Positions 42,843 to 53,067 are shown, counted from the first letter of the stretch. The stretch is DNA of 64,000 nucleotides from Pseudomonadota bacterium (GCA_023388255.1 JAEWGO010000007.1:1-64000), one strand, 5' to 3'. The notes: generated by a model not told the origin, from the letters alone. Numbers and translations: made by a program.

Positions 42843-43562
42843 TCAGCGCGGCAGGTAAGCCGTGCCGCCGAGCTGGTTCGCCTGACGCTGGATCCACGCC
42901 GCGCGGCGCTGCACGTATGCAGACGGCTTGTCGACACGCAAACGCGAAGGATTGGGCAGCACCGCGGCGAGCAGTGCTGCCTGGCGCGCGTCGAGGCCCG
43001 CAGGCGTTGCATGGAAGAAGCGCTCGCTGGCCGCGCCGACACCATAGATGCCGTCGCCGAATTCGGCGATGTTGAGATAGACCTCGAGGATGCGCCGCTT
43101 CGGCCACAAGGTCTCGATCAGCACGGTGAAATACGCTTCGAGGCCCTTGCGCACGAAGCTGCGGCCGTTCCACAGGAACAGGTTCTTGGCGACCTGCTGG
43201 CTGATCGTGCTGGCGCCGCGCAGGCGTTCGCCATCGTCGGCCTCGGCAAGCGCGCTCTGGATCGCGTCGAAATCGAAGCCGTGGTGGAACGGGAATTTCT
43301 GGTCCTCGGCCGCGATCAGGGAAATCGGGACGGTGCCGGCGACCTTGTCCCACGGCGTCCAGCGATAGTGCAGCGCGAAACTGCGGTCGCCGCCGAGCTT
43401 CGCGCCGATCCAGTCTTCAATCATCACCGCCGATGCCAGCGGTGGAACGAAGCGCAACACCAGCACCGCCAGCATGCCGAGCCCGAACCACGCGGCAATG
43501 GCGAGTGCAAAGCAGCGCGCGAGGCGCCGCGGAAGCGGACGGGGGGAGGTTGACGGACGCAA
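42843..43562 (-). CDS. mtgA: Monofunctional peptidoglycan glycosyltransferase
   Basis: Membrane-anchored GT51 enzyme polymerising lipid II into glycan strands. 239 residues: one N-terminal helix (ALAIAAWFGLGMLAVLVLRF), then the GT51 motifs with the catalytic glutamate in LIAAEDQKFPFHHGFD, RGASTISQQVAKNLFLW, KRRILEVYLNIAEFGDGIYGVGAAS and the QAALLAAVLPNP segment. The start is placed at TTG 43562, with GGAG ten bases upstream. Longer starts would run through the terminator hairpin of the peptidase. No transpeptidase domain is present. Confidence 0.93.
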   Translation of the reverse strand: MRPSTSPRPLPRRLARCFALAIAAWFGLGMLAVLVLRFVPPLASAVMIEDWIGAKLGGDRSFALHYRWTPWDKVAGTVPISLIAAEDQKFPFHHGFDFDAIQSALAEADDGERLRGASTISQQVAKNLFLWNGRSFVRKGLEAYFTVLIETLWPKRRILEVYLNIAEFGDGIYGVGAASERFFHATPAGLDARQAALLAAVLPNPSRLRVDKPSAYVQRRAAWIQRQANQLGGTAYLPR

Positions 43563-43581
43563 CGAGCGCGACTCCTGAAAC

Positions 43582-43611
43582 GACACCGGCGCGGAAGTCC
43601 GCGCCGGTGTC
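43582..43611 (-). terminator. Hairpin terminator of the subtilase gene
   Basis: A perfect 14-bp stem (GACACCGGCGCGGA/TCCGCGCCGGTGTC) with a two-base centre. It lies 40 bases after the peptidase stop and 20 bases before the proposed mtgA start, which argues against longer mtgA starts. Confidence 0.6.
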
Positions 43612-43650
43612 TTGCAGCTTAGCCCGCTGGTGCGGGCCGTGTCAGCGGTT

Positions 43651-46600
43651 TCAGTGGCACATGTGGTCGTTGCCGCCGCCGGTTTCACCCACTTCGAAGC
43701 CGCTCTGGAAGATCAGGTCGTTCGAGCCGCCGCTGCTGCCATCGCCGATCTTCACCTCGTCGAGGAGGAAGCCGAGATAGCCGCCGGCAGGGTCGCTCGA
43801 CATGCGCCAACGGATCTTCACGGTCTGACCGGCGTAGGCGGACAGGTCCGCTGCGAACGGCTTGAACACCGCGACCGCGTTGTCGTTGTCCTGATCCGCA
43901 TTCGAGGCGGTGGTGGTGACGCCGCTGAACGCGCCATGCGTGGTCGGGAAACCGCAGGCGTTGATCGGTGGACTCATCGTCTGGGCGAACGTGGTCGGAT
44001 AGCCACCGCTGGGCGGCAGGTCATTCCAGGTCGCGCCGTCGTCGGTCGAGATCTCCTGCACCACGCCATCCCACTGGTACTCCAGGTTGTAGCGTGCCTT
44101 GAAGCTCAGAGTGGTGTTCGCTGCCAAGGTCAGGGCCGGCGTCGTGATGCTGGCGCAGGTCGCGTCCGGATACGGCTGGCCATCGATCGCATTGCGGTAG
44201 CTCAGACTGCCGTTGCTGGCCGACGTGTTGGTGATCTGCCACGGCGCCTGCATCGACATGTAGGTATGCGTATCCACATCGTCGACGAAATTCGCCGGGT
44301 CCGGACCGTCGATGCCGCTCGGTGTCACGTTCGCCACGCGCGACTTCAGCGATGCATTCTCGAAGCTGTCGAGCGCCGTTACGCGGTAGTAGTACGGCGT
44401 GCCATTGCTGACGTCGACGTCGATGAACTGCGGCTGGGTGAGCCCGCTCGCCACTGTCTGCGGTGCGTTGAAGTACGGATCGGAGTCGCGCTCGACCGTG
44501 TAATGGACAGCGCTGGAGGCGGGGCAGGTCGCCTGCGCCGGAGCCCAGGCCAGCTCGGCGCTGCAGCTGCTGGCGCTGCCACTACCCATCAGCGAATCGC
44601 GATCGAAGCTCGGACGCAGCGTGCAGGCAGCGTCTGACACCACATCGACGCAGCTCGACACCGAGCCTTCGACGTCACCCTGCACGCCGCGCACCTTGTA
44701 GGCATAGCTGAAGCCACCGACACTGGTCGTATCGACCAATGGCGCGCTCGCACCATCGGCGACCATGCGGAAATCACCTGCCGCCGCGCTGGCGCATGTG
44801 CCGTTCGCGCGATAGAGCTGGAAGCCCTGCGCTCCGGTCGCGCTGCTGAAACCGACCGATACGCCGGCGGCGCCATTGCTTGTTGCGATCAATCCGGTCG
44901 GGGCCGGGAACGGCGCCGGATCGGGCATCGCGAACGCGCCGGAGACGGCGAGCGCATAGCCTTGGCGGTCGGAGCCCTCACTGCCATTGCCAGGCACGGA
45001 GGCGGCCTTGACGCGGAACGTGTAGCTGCCGGCGATCGGCGTCGTGAAGCGGACCTGCTCGACCGTGTCCTTGGCATCGGCGTTGCCGCCGGTGACGGAG
45101 ATGCCGCCGCTGAGCATGTTGCCCTTGTAGACTTGGCTGTCCGGTGCGACGACTTCCAGGTCGAGGTTGTTGACCAAGGTCGCGGCGGCGCCCGGAACGG
45201 CATCGGCGTCGAACCAGGTCAGGGTGGCGCGCAACTCGATACCCGGAGCGACGTTGGCGATCGTGTATTGGTTGACGTCGTTGGTCTTGAGTCCTGCAGT
45301 GTTGGTGCGCTCGAACAGTCGCAGTCGGCGGCTGTCGTCACCACCGGCCATCGTGTTCTTGAACCAGAGGTTGCCATCCAGCCAGGCACGGCCTTGGCCG
45401 GTACCTGCGTTGGGCCAGCCGGTATCGGGGGCTGGCGCAGTGGCGTTGACATTGGTTCCGTTCAGCAGGATCGCCTTCATCGCCATGCCGCTGGGGTTGT
45501 AGGCGTCGGCGCCCGTCTTCTCGCCGCGCGGGTAGAAGCCATCGGCGAAGAACTGGCGCATCAGCACGGCGTTGCCGGTGATGGTCGGCGCCGCCATCGA
45601 GGTGCCGGACATGCTCTGCGTTGTCGGTGCCATGATGGTCTGGCTGAAACTGGTCAGGTTCCTTGCCGAAACGACACTGCTGCCGGGCGCTGCGATATCC
45701 GGCTTCAGGCGCCCGTCCTGGGTCGGGCCGCGGTTCGAATAGCTGGCCTTGGCCAGGCTTCCTGCATGACCGAGTGCGGCGACGGTCAAGGCGTTCTTGG
45801 CGTTGCCGGGGGAGCCGGTTGCGCGCGCACCGGCCACATCGTTGCCGGCCGAGACGACCACCAGCAGGTCTTCGAACTGGTGCGTCGCGCGGTCAAGTTC
45901 GGAATCGTTGCCGTTGTAGCTGCCGCCGGTCTTGGCGCCCCAGCTGTTGTTGTGCACGCGCGCGCCGCCCTTGTAGGCCTGCTCCAGCGTGCCGCCAAAA
46001 TCGTTGATGATGATCGAGGTGGCCGAGGCCGGGCCTGCGTCCTGGAACAGCAACTGCGCGCCCGGCGCCATGCCGTCGGCGAGATCGTGATTGGGCAGCA
46101 GGGGCGTGGCGGGCATGTAGCTCGTTGCGCCGAAGGTGCCGGCGGCATCGCCGAGAATGGTGCCGCTGGTATGCGTGCCATGGCCCGAGGTGAAGTCGTA
46201 GTCGATCGGACCGCCGGGTTGCAGCCAGTAAGCGATGATCTTGTTGTCCGGATGCAGGGTGCCGATGTTCGGCAACACCGGCGGCGGATTTTCCGATGCG
46301 GTGACCTCGATATGCGCTCCCGCGCCCTTGTCGAGTGCGGTGAACCACGCCGCATTCGGCGAGGTGCCGCTGTCGGCGATCGCGGCGATCTGGCCGGTAC
46401 CGGTGATCTGGTGATCCCACAGCGGGGTCGGCCCGCATACCGGGCCGCTGCCGGAACAGGCACTGACGTCATTGCCCTGGATTGCGCCGATGCCGCCAGA
46501 GTTCTGGGTCGTGGTCGGAGTCCACGGCGAAACGAACACCACGCCATCGATCGCGGTGGCGGCCTTCAGCAGGGTATCGAGGCTGGCAAGATCGACTGCC

Positions 46601-47217
46601 GCGCGCACGTATGGCGCGGCTTCGTTGCGCTCACTGCTTGCCGTGATGGCAAGCCCCGGAACCGCCTTCTTGAGCGCAGCCACGATCGCTTCCGCGCGGA
46701 CGCCTGCAAACGCATCGATGCGGACCTCGTAACGGCCGTCTTCCTGACGCGCTGCCGAATCGACGCGCTCGTTCTGCCACAGCGATGGCGAGAGCTTCAA
46801 CGCGGGTGCCAAGGCGCCGGCCCAGCGCACGGCGCCGTCGTGGCTGATCTCGTCCAGCGTCACGCCGTTCAGGCGCACGTAGTAGGCGTTGTTCGGCACA
46901 TAGCCGAGGAATTCGACACCACGCGCCGCCAGCAACTTGCGGTCGTCGAGCCGGCCTGGCTGGAACTGCACGATCGCATAAGCGGAGGACGCGTTGGTCG
47001 CCGCTCCAACGGCGCGCGCGTCCAACTGCTGCGTCAGCGGATCGAACACGCCGGCCTGCAGGATGATCATGTTCGATTGATCGCGTGCGGCCTCGATGGC
47101 GTCAGGCGACGGCTGCGCCGCGGCGACCAGAGCCGCGGCAGAAGCGGATTGGGCGACGACGCCCAAGGCAAGCGACAATGCCGCGGCCAGCGCGGTGCGA
47201 GTGGGTGAAGCAGTCAT
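43651..47217 (-). CDS. Secreted S8 (subtilisin-like) serine peptidase with GFE tag
   Basis: 1188 residues. Signal peptide (AAALSLALGVVAQSASA), a propeptide-like region to about 240, then the S8 domain with catalytic D282 (IADSGTSP), H346 (GHGTHTSG), oxyanion N459 (VSAGND) and S540 (GTSMAAPTITGN). After about 620 comes a jelly-roll/P-like domain (LRATLTWFDADAVPG), two fibronectin-III-like stretches with Cys pairs, and a C-terminal adhesion-like domain (WRMSSDPAGGYLGFLLDEVKIGD). Near the end is LIFQSGFEVGET, the shared tag, 14 residues before the stop. It should degrade proteins outside the cell. GGGGAA precedes the ATG at 47217. Confidence 0.93.
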   Translation of the reverse strand: MTASPTRTALAAALSLALGVVAQSASAAALVAAAQPSPDAIEAARDQSNMIILQAGVFDPLTQQLDARAVGAATNASSAYAIVQFQPGRLDDRKLLAARGVEFLGYVPNNAYYVRLNGVTLDEISHDGAVRWAGALAPALKLSPSLWQNERVDSAARQEDGRYEVRIDAFAGVRAEAIVAALKKAVPGLAITASSERNEAAPYVRAAVDLASLDTLLKAATAIDGVVFVSPWTPTTTQNSGGIGAIQGNDVSACSGSGPVCGPTPLWDHQITGTGQIAAIADSGTSPNAAWFTALDKGAGAHIEVTASENPPPVLPNIGTLHPDNKIIAYWLQPGGPIDYDFTSGHGTHTSGTILGDAAGTFGATSYMPATPLLPNHDLADGMAPGAQLLFQDAGPASATSIIINDFGGTLEQAYKGGARVHNNSWGAKTGGSYNGNDSELDRATHQFEDLLVVVSAGNDVAGARATGSPGNAKNALTVAALGHAGSLAKASYSNRGPTQDGRLKPDIAAPGSSVVSARNLTSFSQTIMAPTTQSMSGTSMAAPTITGNAVLMRQFFADGFYPRGEKTGADAYNPSGMAMKAILLNGTNVNATAPAPDTGWPNAGTGQGRAWLDGNLWFKNTMAGGDDSRRLRLFERTNTAGLKTNDVNQYTIANVAPGIELRATLTWFDADAVPGAAATLVNNLDLEVVAPDSQVYKGNMLSGGISVTGGNADAKDTVEQVRFTTPIAGSYTFRVKAASVPGNGSEGSDRQGYALAVSGAFAMPDPAPFPAPTGLIATSNGAAGVSVGFSSATGAQGFQLYRANGTCASAAAGDFRMVADGASAPLVDTTSVGGFSYAYKVRGVQGDVEGSVSSCVDVVSDAACTLRPSFDRDSLMGSGSASSCSAELAWAPAQATCPASSAVHYTVERDSDPYFNAPQTVASGLTQPQFIDVDVSNGTPYYYRVTALDSFENASLKSRVANVTPSGIDGPDPANFVDDVDTHTYMSMQAPWQITNTSASNGSLSYRNAIDGQPYPDATCASITTPALTLAANTTLSFKARYNLEYQWDGVVQEISTDDGATWNDLPPSGGYPTTFAQTMSPPINACGFPTTHGAFSGVTTTASNADQDNDNAVAVFKPFAADLSAYAGQTVKIRWRMSSDPAGGYLGFLLDEVKIGDGSSGGSNDLIFQSGFEVGETGGGNDHMCH

Positions 47218-47364
47218 GGAAATTCCCCGGAAGTCTAGCGAATGTGGCGAAGGCCACGCCCGAGTATGCGATTGCCCCAATCGTGTCGCCATCCCCTTGT
47301 CGGTTGATTGGCATTAGGTCTTTTGGAGCGACTCAAATCCTCCTTTGGATGTAGTGTCGAGATA

Positions 47365-48192
47365 TCACGGCTGCGGTGTGCTGAAGTCGACTGCGACCTG
47401 CCAGCGACCGTCCTGCCAGCGCCACACGCGCAGATAGCTGCCGCAGCCCTTGCAGGCGCGATCGCCGCCGAGCGTGTAGCCGAGGTCCCCACTCGCGGCC
47501 ACGTCGCGGGCCAGTCGTGGGGCACGACCCAGTCCGGGGGGATCTTTCGCGACGAGTTCCAGTGCGGCGGCGCCATCGGCCGGCAGGTGTGCATCGCGCA
47601 GGACATGAAGATTGCTGTTGGCTAGCGCCAGCAGCGGCGATTTCGCGCCGCCTTGCGCGAGCGATTCGCGCAGGGCGTCGTCGGCGCGATCGAGCATGCG
47701 GCCGCGCTCATCCAGCGCGGCGGTATCGAGGGGAGCCGCCGCCGACGCAGGTACCGTCGTCACCTTGCCAGTAGCGCGGGTGAGCGGGTCATGCACGACC
47801 CCGCCGTCGACTTGGACGCGCCAGACACCATCCTTGCCGCGCTTCCAGATGCTGACGAAATGGCCGTACAGCATCTGGCCGACGCCGGGTTGAATGACGG
47901 TCCACGGCCCGCTGCTGAAGCCGAGATCGCCGCTGGCGGAAACGCCGACGAAATCCGGTTCCCACTGCAGGAAGCCGGCGTCGTCGGCGTCGCGGGCGAG
48001 CGTTGCCAGGGCCGGAACGGGATATGGCCTGAACAGCCAGGATTCCGCGTCGAAATGGGCCAGAAAGGCACGTCGCAGGCCATCGCGTTGACCATCAGCG
48101 GCGAAGCCGCGCTCGGCCGCGATCAGCGATGCGGCGGCGGGATCGGGGCTCGCTGCGAGGAAGGCGGCGGCAAAGAGGTTCAACAAGGCCAT
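47365..48192 (-). CDS. Exported NTF2/SnoaL-like (DUF4440-type) protein
   Basis: 275 residues. A hydrophobic start (MALLNLFAAAFLAASPDPAAA) acts as signal peptide. Two repeated NTF2-like halves are visible: AAERGFAADGQRDGLRRAFLAHFDAES ... GHFVSIWKRGKDGVWRVQVDGG, and RADDALRESLAQGGAKSPLLAL ... SYLRVWRWQDGRWQVAVDFSTPQP. The W-R-V/Q-V-D closing strand is typical of the family, whose members have varied or no enzyme roles. GGAG precedes the ATG. A CKGC pair may form a disulfide. Confidence 0.75.
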   Translation of the reverse strand: MALLNLFAAAFLAASPDPAAASLIAAERGFAADGQRDGLRRAFLAHFDAESWLFRPYPVPALATLARDADDAGFLQWEPDFVGVSASGDLGFSSGPWTVIQPGVGQMLYGHFVSIWKRGKDGVWRVQVDGGVVHDPLTRATGKVTTVPASAAAPLDTAALDERGRMLDRADDALRESLAQGGAKSPLLALANSNLHVLRDAHLPADGAAALELVAKDPPGLGRAPRLARDVAASGDLGYTLGGDRACKGCGSYLRVWRWQDGRWQVAVDFSTPQP

Positions 48193-48487
48193 GAGCAGGC
48201 TCCAATAATAGGCAGGCCATTGCAGCAGGATGCGGGTCGAGGCGGTGCGCGTGCCGTGGCGCTCCGGCGCGCCACACGCACTTGCCGGCGCAAGCGAGGC
48301 GTCTGCCGCTCAATTGCGGGCGTTTGTCGAAGAAGGCGGCGCCCGATGTCGAATGCCGAATGCGTGATGAATGGCGCGTTTGCACGGTCGTTCGGACGCG
48401 GAAAGCGCTGTTAGGTTTTCGTAAATCGCGCTATGATGGCGACGTGTACCGTCTCTGGTGGAACCTTCCGTGGCTCCGGAGCTCTGT

Positions 48488-49555
48488 ATGCGAACCCCTG
48501 CTGCTGCCGTCGTCATTATCCAGATCATGCGCCTGCGTCTCGCCACTGTGCTGCTGTCGCTGTTCCCGCTTGTGGGTGCGGCGCAGACATTGCCGGTTTT
48601 GGCGCAGGAATCGACGCAGAAGACACCGCTCGTCGAGCAGTTGCTCGCGCTCGATTCGAAAGGCCAGCCGTTGCTCGCGCAGGGTTCGCCGGTATTGCCG
48701 ATCTGGTCCGGAGCGAGCGGGCAGTTGCTCGCCGTGGTGGCGCTGCCCCGCGGTTGGACGAGCACGTCGCCGATCGATGCAACACCAGCCTACAGCGGTC
48801 CTTCCGCATGGCATCTCGCGGGTTCTGCGGCGAGTGCGGCCGGCATGCGCTGGCAGCTGGGTAGCGGTCTGCACGCGGATGCGCTGCTCGGCCAATATCT
48901 GTCGGCCGCACCGGCCAACTGCACGGTTGATGGCTGCGATGTCGGATCGAATGCCGCGTGGTCGCGCGGTTCGCTGGTCGGTTCGCTCGGTCTTGGCTGG
49001 ACCGCCGCCGATGGTGGGCTCGACCTATCCTATGGTTTGTCTTGGCTGCAGTCGCAGAGCAGTTCGCCAGCGACGTTCGGCAACCTGCTTTCGCTGGGAT
49101 CAGTGCCGGTTCCGGTGTTGACCTTGCCGGACGCCGGACTGTTTTCGCTGGATTCCGAAACCTCGCTGTACGCGCGCGGTCGCTGGCAGTTCGAGCGCGG
49201 TCCGGCACTTGACATCGGCGCGAGCTATGGCCGTGGACGCTTGTCTCCGGTCGGCAATCTTCCCAATTCGCTGATGCCCAATGTCGATCTCGATCAGCTC
49301 TCGCTGAGTCTGGGGCTGGACGTCGGCTCGCTGCGCGGCGCGATCATTGGCCACGTGTTGAGCAGCGACGATCCGGCCTTCGCCGGCAAGCGCTGGACCA
49401 CGTTGGATCTCGGCGTTTCCTGGCGTACGCCGTGGAGTGGCGAGCTCAGCGTCGGCGCGCAGAACCTCTGGTCATCGCCAAGTGTTTCCCCGCGTGATGC
49501 GGCGGAAAACCCCCAGGTCCGCACGCCGTACATCCAGTACCGTCAGGATCTGTAG
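48488..49555 (+). CDS. Exported, probably outer-membrane protein of unknown function
   Basis: 355 residues. A signal peptide around MRLRLATVLLSLFPLVGAAQT is clear. The C-terminal two thirds alternate aromatic and polar residues in strand-like runs ending in turns (LVGSLGLGWTAADGGLDLSYGLSW, SLYARGRWQFERGPALDIGASYG, WRTPWSGELSVGAQNLW), like a small beta-barrel. GGAG supports the ATG at 48488; the ATG at 48527 gives the more usual signal peptide. No family with known function was recognised. It lies upstream of the TonB receptor pair on the same strand but is separated by 460 bases. Confidence 0.65.
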   Translation: MRTPAAAVVIIQIMRLRLATVLLSLFPLVGAAQTLPVLAQESTQKTPLVEQLLALDSKGQPLLAQGSPVLPIWSGASGQLLAVVALPRGWTSTSPIDATPAYSGPSAWHLAGSAASAAGMRWQLGSGLHADALLGQYLSAAPANCTVDGCDVGSNAAWSRGSLVGSLGLGWTAADGGLDLSYGLSWLQSQSSSPATFGNLLSLGSVPVPVLTLPDAGLFSLDSETSLYARGRWQFERGPALDIGASYGRGRLSPVGNLPNSLMPNVDLDQLSLSLGLDVGSLRGAIIGHVLSSDDPAFAGKRWTTLDLGVSWRTPWSGELSVGAQNLWSSPSVSPRDAAENPQVRTPYIQYRQDL

Positions 49556-50016
49556 TCTCGGCCGGACTGGTCGCGGACAATCCGCGGCAAGTCGTTTCAC
49601 TTCCTCGTATCGATCAACTCGGCGCATCTCATGCGGATGGCGTCGCGGCCGGCGCTTGTCGATCGCCGCGGCATGGTCTCGATGGCCGAACGGATTGCAT
49701 CCATTGCGGGTTGCCGTTGCGCATCTTGCGACTTCTCGTGACTGCAATTGTGGCTGCCGGTATCGACTAATGCATTCTTCACAAGTTTCCGCAAGTGTCT
49801 TGGCGCTGCGTCGCCGCAAATTCGGAAATCATCCAACTCCATGAATTTTATAAGATTTTCAATCATGTTAAGGCTGGGCTCAGGGATTCCCAAGGCGTAA
49901 GAATCTTGTTAGTATCGTCCACTGCCGAGGGTTTTGGTGGACCGTTTTGGTCGTTCCCAGGGAATGGGAGAGCACATGTCCCGAGCTGTGACACAACTCT
50001 GACGTTGGAGAGTGGT
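49556..50016 (+). promoter_or_regulatory. Long leader region of the first TonB receptor gene
   Basis: About 460 bases without a supported gene. The part from about 49840 to 49920 is clearly richer in A and T (AATTTTATAAGATTTTCAAT), unlike the surrounding DNA, and probably holds the promoter. A long untranslated leader follows to GGAG just before 50017. No known riboswitch pattern was recognised. Confidence 0.4.
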
Positions 50017-53010
50017 ATGAATCTTATGAGCAACGAGCTTTTCAAAGCCGTGCGCTATGCGTTGTACGCGGGCGCTACGGCAGTTGTAGGCTTCTCGGCT
50101 GCTCCTGTTTTCGCGCAAGATGCGCAAGACCAGGGTGGCCAGCAGTTGGAAACCGTCACGGTGACGGGTTCGCGCATCCGCAAGGCGGACGTCGAAACGG
50201 CGCAGCCGATCGTCGTCATCGATCGCGCGGCAATCGAGAAGCAAGGCTTCAACTCGGTCGCCGACATCCTGCAGAACATGACCGAAGCCGGCTCGCCGCC
50301 GATTTCGCGCTCCAGCGTTCTGGCATCCGGCGAAGCAGTCGGTGGCTACTATATCGACCTGCGCAATCTTGGCGCCAACCGCACGCTTGTCCTGGTCAAC
50401 GGCAAGCGCCTCGGCGCGAGCACCGATGGCCTGCAGGATCTGTCGCAGATTCCGATCGCCGCGGTTGAACGCCTCGAAATCCTCAAGGACGGCGCTTCCG
50501 CCATCTATGGTTCGGACGCGATCGCGGGCGTGGTCAACGTCATCACGCGCAAGAACTATGACGGCGCGCAGTTCGATGCCTATGTCGGCCAGTTCGACCA
50601 GGACGACGGCGCGGCGCAGACCTACAGCATGACGCTCGGCACGCATACCGATCGTGGCTCGATCACGATGGCTGCGGAATACTCCAAGTCCGATCCGGTT
50701 TTCGCGAAGAACCGCGACTGGAGCCGCTATCCGCAGGGTCCGAACCATCCGACGACCGGCTGGACCAGCGTTTCCCAGTGGGGCCAGTTCTTCATGCCGG
50801 CCGGTTTCTGCGGAAACGGTGCCGGTCGCGCCTGCTCGTTGAACCCGGGTGGCGATCCGTTCAATCCCGCCGACTATCATGTTTCCGGTTCGGGCGGCCC
50901 CACGGCCGACAAGTCGAACGCGAACGAAGAAATGATGGTGCAGACCTCGGTCGAGCGCCATTCGCTGTTCGTGACCGGCGAATACAGCATCACCGATCAC
51001 ATCAAGTTCAGCACCGACCTGCTGTACAACAAGCGTTCGACGATCGCGCAGGTGGCGGGTTATCCGTTCCAGCCAGCAAACCAGATCCCGGGCGCAGCCA
51101 CGCCGTACATTGGATTGTCGGGTGAGAGCTACTACAACCCGACCGGATCGCACCATACCAATCCGGACGGCACGATCACGACCGAAAACGGCGGCTTGGT
51201 TTACTTCTACCGTCGTGGTTGGGAAGTGCCGCGCACCACGCAGAGCGATCTGCAGACCTATCGCGTCTCCGGCACGCTGTCGGGTGACTTCCAGATCGGC
51301 GACCATTCGTGGAACTGGGACGTGGGCGGTTACGTCAACACCAACGATCTGCTCCAGACCAGCCACGGCGACTTCAACACGTATGCCGCTTCGCAGGCGC
51401 TGGGCCCGTCGTTCTACGATCCGAACACCGGTCACGTCACTTGTGGTACGCCGGATCAGGCGCTGCCGTGGGGTACCGCTCCGGGCAATTGCATCCCGTG
51501 GAACCCGATTGTTCCAGCCGGTCAGGTGGGCTACGGTGGTCTGAGCGGCAATCCGGATCTGCAGTCGTTCCTGTTCCCGTACTATCACGCGACCGGTCGC
51601 ACGAAGGAAGTCGACTACTCGGCCAACGTTTCGGGTAGCGTGTTTGCGCTGCCGGCAGGTGATCTCGCCATCGCTGCGGGCTACGAGCATCGCAACAATT
51701 CCGGTTCGTTCTATCCGGACGCGTTGCAGATCGCCAACCTGTCGACCAGCCTGCCGGGCGGCCCGACGAGCGGCAAATACAAGGTCGACGAATACTACGT
51801 CGAAGTCGACGTGCCGGTCCTGAAGGATCTGCCGCTGGCCAAGGAACTGTCGTTCAACGTTGCCGGTCGCTACTCGAAGTACGACACCTTCGGCGATACC
51901 ACGAATGGCAAGTTCAGCCTGACATGGAAGCCGATCGACGACCTGCTCGTTCGCGCCAACTATGCACAGGGTTTCCGTGCTCCGACGATCTCCGACTTGT
52001 ACGGCGGTATCAGCGGTACGTTCCCGTACTACACTGATCCGTGCGATACCAACTTTGGTGCAGCAGCGACCAACTCCGCCGTTCTGGCACGTTGTACGGG
52101 TGGATTCGCTGGCCAGGTACCGACGCCGGCTGGATTCCGCCAGCCGTGTCAAGGTGGCGCGCCGTGCGACAGCCCCAGCTCGCAGAGCGGTGTGAACCTG
52201 TACGCGGGTTCGAATCCGTTCCTGCAGCCGGAACTGTCCACGAGCAAGACCGCAGGTTTGGTGTACAGCCCGAGCTGGATTGCCGGCCTCGACCTGAGCC
52301 TCGACTGGTATCGCATCCACATCAAGAACGCGATCTCGGGAGACACGCTCACCGGGCAATTGGATGATTGCTATATCCGTGGCATTGAAAGCCGTTGTGC
52401 GATCTTTGCTCGTTCTGCAAACACGGGCGGCATCATCGCCGACACCACCGGCAGCATCAATCAGGGTTGGATCGATACGGAAGGCTGGGACCTCGGCGTC
52501 AATTACCGTCTGCCGGAGTTCTCGTTCGGTCGCTTCGCGGTGCATTGGAACACGACGTACGTGTCGCACAACAACACGAAGCCGACGGATGATGCCCAGT
52601 TCGTTTCCCCGGGAACGAGCTTCGCTGGCAGCTTCCGCATTCGCTCGAACGCGTCGGTCGATTGGTCGCTCGGTGATTTCGGCGCGACCTGGGGCATGCG
52701 CTACTACTCCAGCCAGAAGGAGAAGTGCGCGTATGACAAGACCGGTGGCCCGGAGTGCAATATTCCGGATTACACCGCGCCGGACGTCGGCCCGGGCCTG
52801 TACCCGCTCAACCGCGTTGGCGCGCTGACGCTGCATGACCTGTCGGCTCGCTGGAACGCGCCGTGGAATGCCACGGTGTCCGTCGGCGTGAACAACGCGT
52901 TCGACAAGAAGCTGCCGGTCATGTACTCGGCTCCCAACTCGCAGTTCTTCACTTATGGCGGTTGGGACATCGGTCGCTTCTACTACCTGCGTTACTCGCA
53001 GCGCTTCTAG
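50017..53010 (+). CDS. TonB-dependent receptor (first of a pair)
   Basis: Outer-membrane gated barrel, 997 residues. The signal peptide ends in FSAAPVFAQ. TonB box/plug start follows: LETVTVTGSRIRKADVETAQPIVVIDRA. Plug-domain markers are LRNLGANRTLVLVNGKRLG and IYGSDAIAGVVNVITRKNY. The barrel runs to the terminal phenylalanine (YSQRF), the usual assembly signal. GGAG precedes the ATG at 50017. This plug type is common in xanthomonads and other bacteria that take up plant or protein polymers; the ligand is not predictable. A terminator follows, so its paralogue downstream has its own leader. Confidence 0.93.
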   Translation: MNLMSNELFKAVRYALYAGATAVVGFSAAPVFAQDAQDQGGQQLETVTVTGSRIRKADVETAQPIVVIDRAAIEKQGFNSVADILQNMTEAGSPPISRSSVLASGEAVGGYYIDLRNLGANRTLVLVNGKRLGASTDGLQDLSQIPIAAVERLEILKDGASAIYGSDAIAGVVNVITRKNYDGAQFDAYVGQFDQDDGAAQTYSMTLGTHTDRGSITMAAEYSKSDPVFAKNRDWSRYPQGPNHPTTGWTSVSQWGQFFMPAGFCGNGAGRACSLNPGGDPFNPADYHVSGSGGPTADKSNANEEMMVQTSVERHSLFVTGEYSITDHIKFSTDLLYNKRSTIAQVAGYPFQPANQIPGAATPYIGLSGESYYNPTGSHHTNPDGTITTENGGLVYFYRRGWEVPRTTQSDLQTYRVSGTLSGDFQIGDHSWNWDVGGYVNTNDLLQTSHGDFNTYAASQALGPSFYDPNTGHVTCGTPDQALPWGTAPGNCIPWNPIVPAGQVGYGGLSGNPDLQSFLFPYYHATGRTKEVDYSANVSGSVFALPAGDLAIAAGYEHRNNSGSFYPDALQIANLSTSLPGGPTSGKYKVDEYYVEVDVPVLKDLPLAKELSFNVAGRYSKYDTFGDTTNGKFSLTWKPIDDLLVRANYAQGFRAPTISDLYGGISGTFPYYTDPCDTNFGAAATNSAVLARCTGGFAGQVPTPAGFRQPCQGGAPCDSPSSQSGVNLYAGSNPFLQPELSTSKTAGLVYSPSWIAGLDLSLDWYRIHIKNAISGDTLTGQLDDCYIRGIESRCAIFARSANTGGIIADTTGSINQGWIDTEGWDLGVNYRLPEFSFGRFAVHWNTTYVSHNNTKPTDDAQFVSPGTSFAGSFRIRSNASVDWSLGDFGATWGMRYYSSQKEKCAYDKTGGPECNIPDYTAPDVGPGLYPLNRVGALTLHDLSARWNAPWNATVSVGVNNAFDKKLPVMYSAPNSQFFTYGGWDIGRFYYLRYSQRF

Positions 53011-53038
53011 AAAGCACTGATCTGGATTCAAACTTCAG

Positions 53039-53067
53039 CGGCCCCGGAAACGGGGCCGTTTTTTTTT
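53039..53067 (+). terminator. Intrinsic terminator between the TonB receptor genes
   Basis: An 8-bp stem (CGGCCCCG/CGGGGCCG) with a GAAA loop followed by nine T residues, 29 bases after the first receptor's stop codon. Confidence 0.92.

Noticed and set aside
43563..43688. Longer MtgA start at 43688
   Set aside because: It would overlap the end of the S8 peptidase and run through the 14-bp terminator hairpin. The TTG at 43562 has a ribosome-binding site and gives the normal family length.
49909..53031. A 1040-residue reverse-strand open frame opposite the first TonB receptor
   Set aside because: Same reasoning: it is complementary to a receptor gene with clear plug and barrel motifs, and no domain is recognisable in it.
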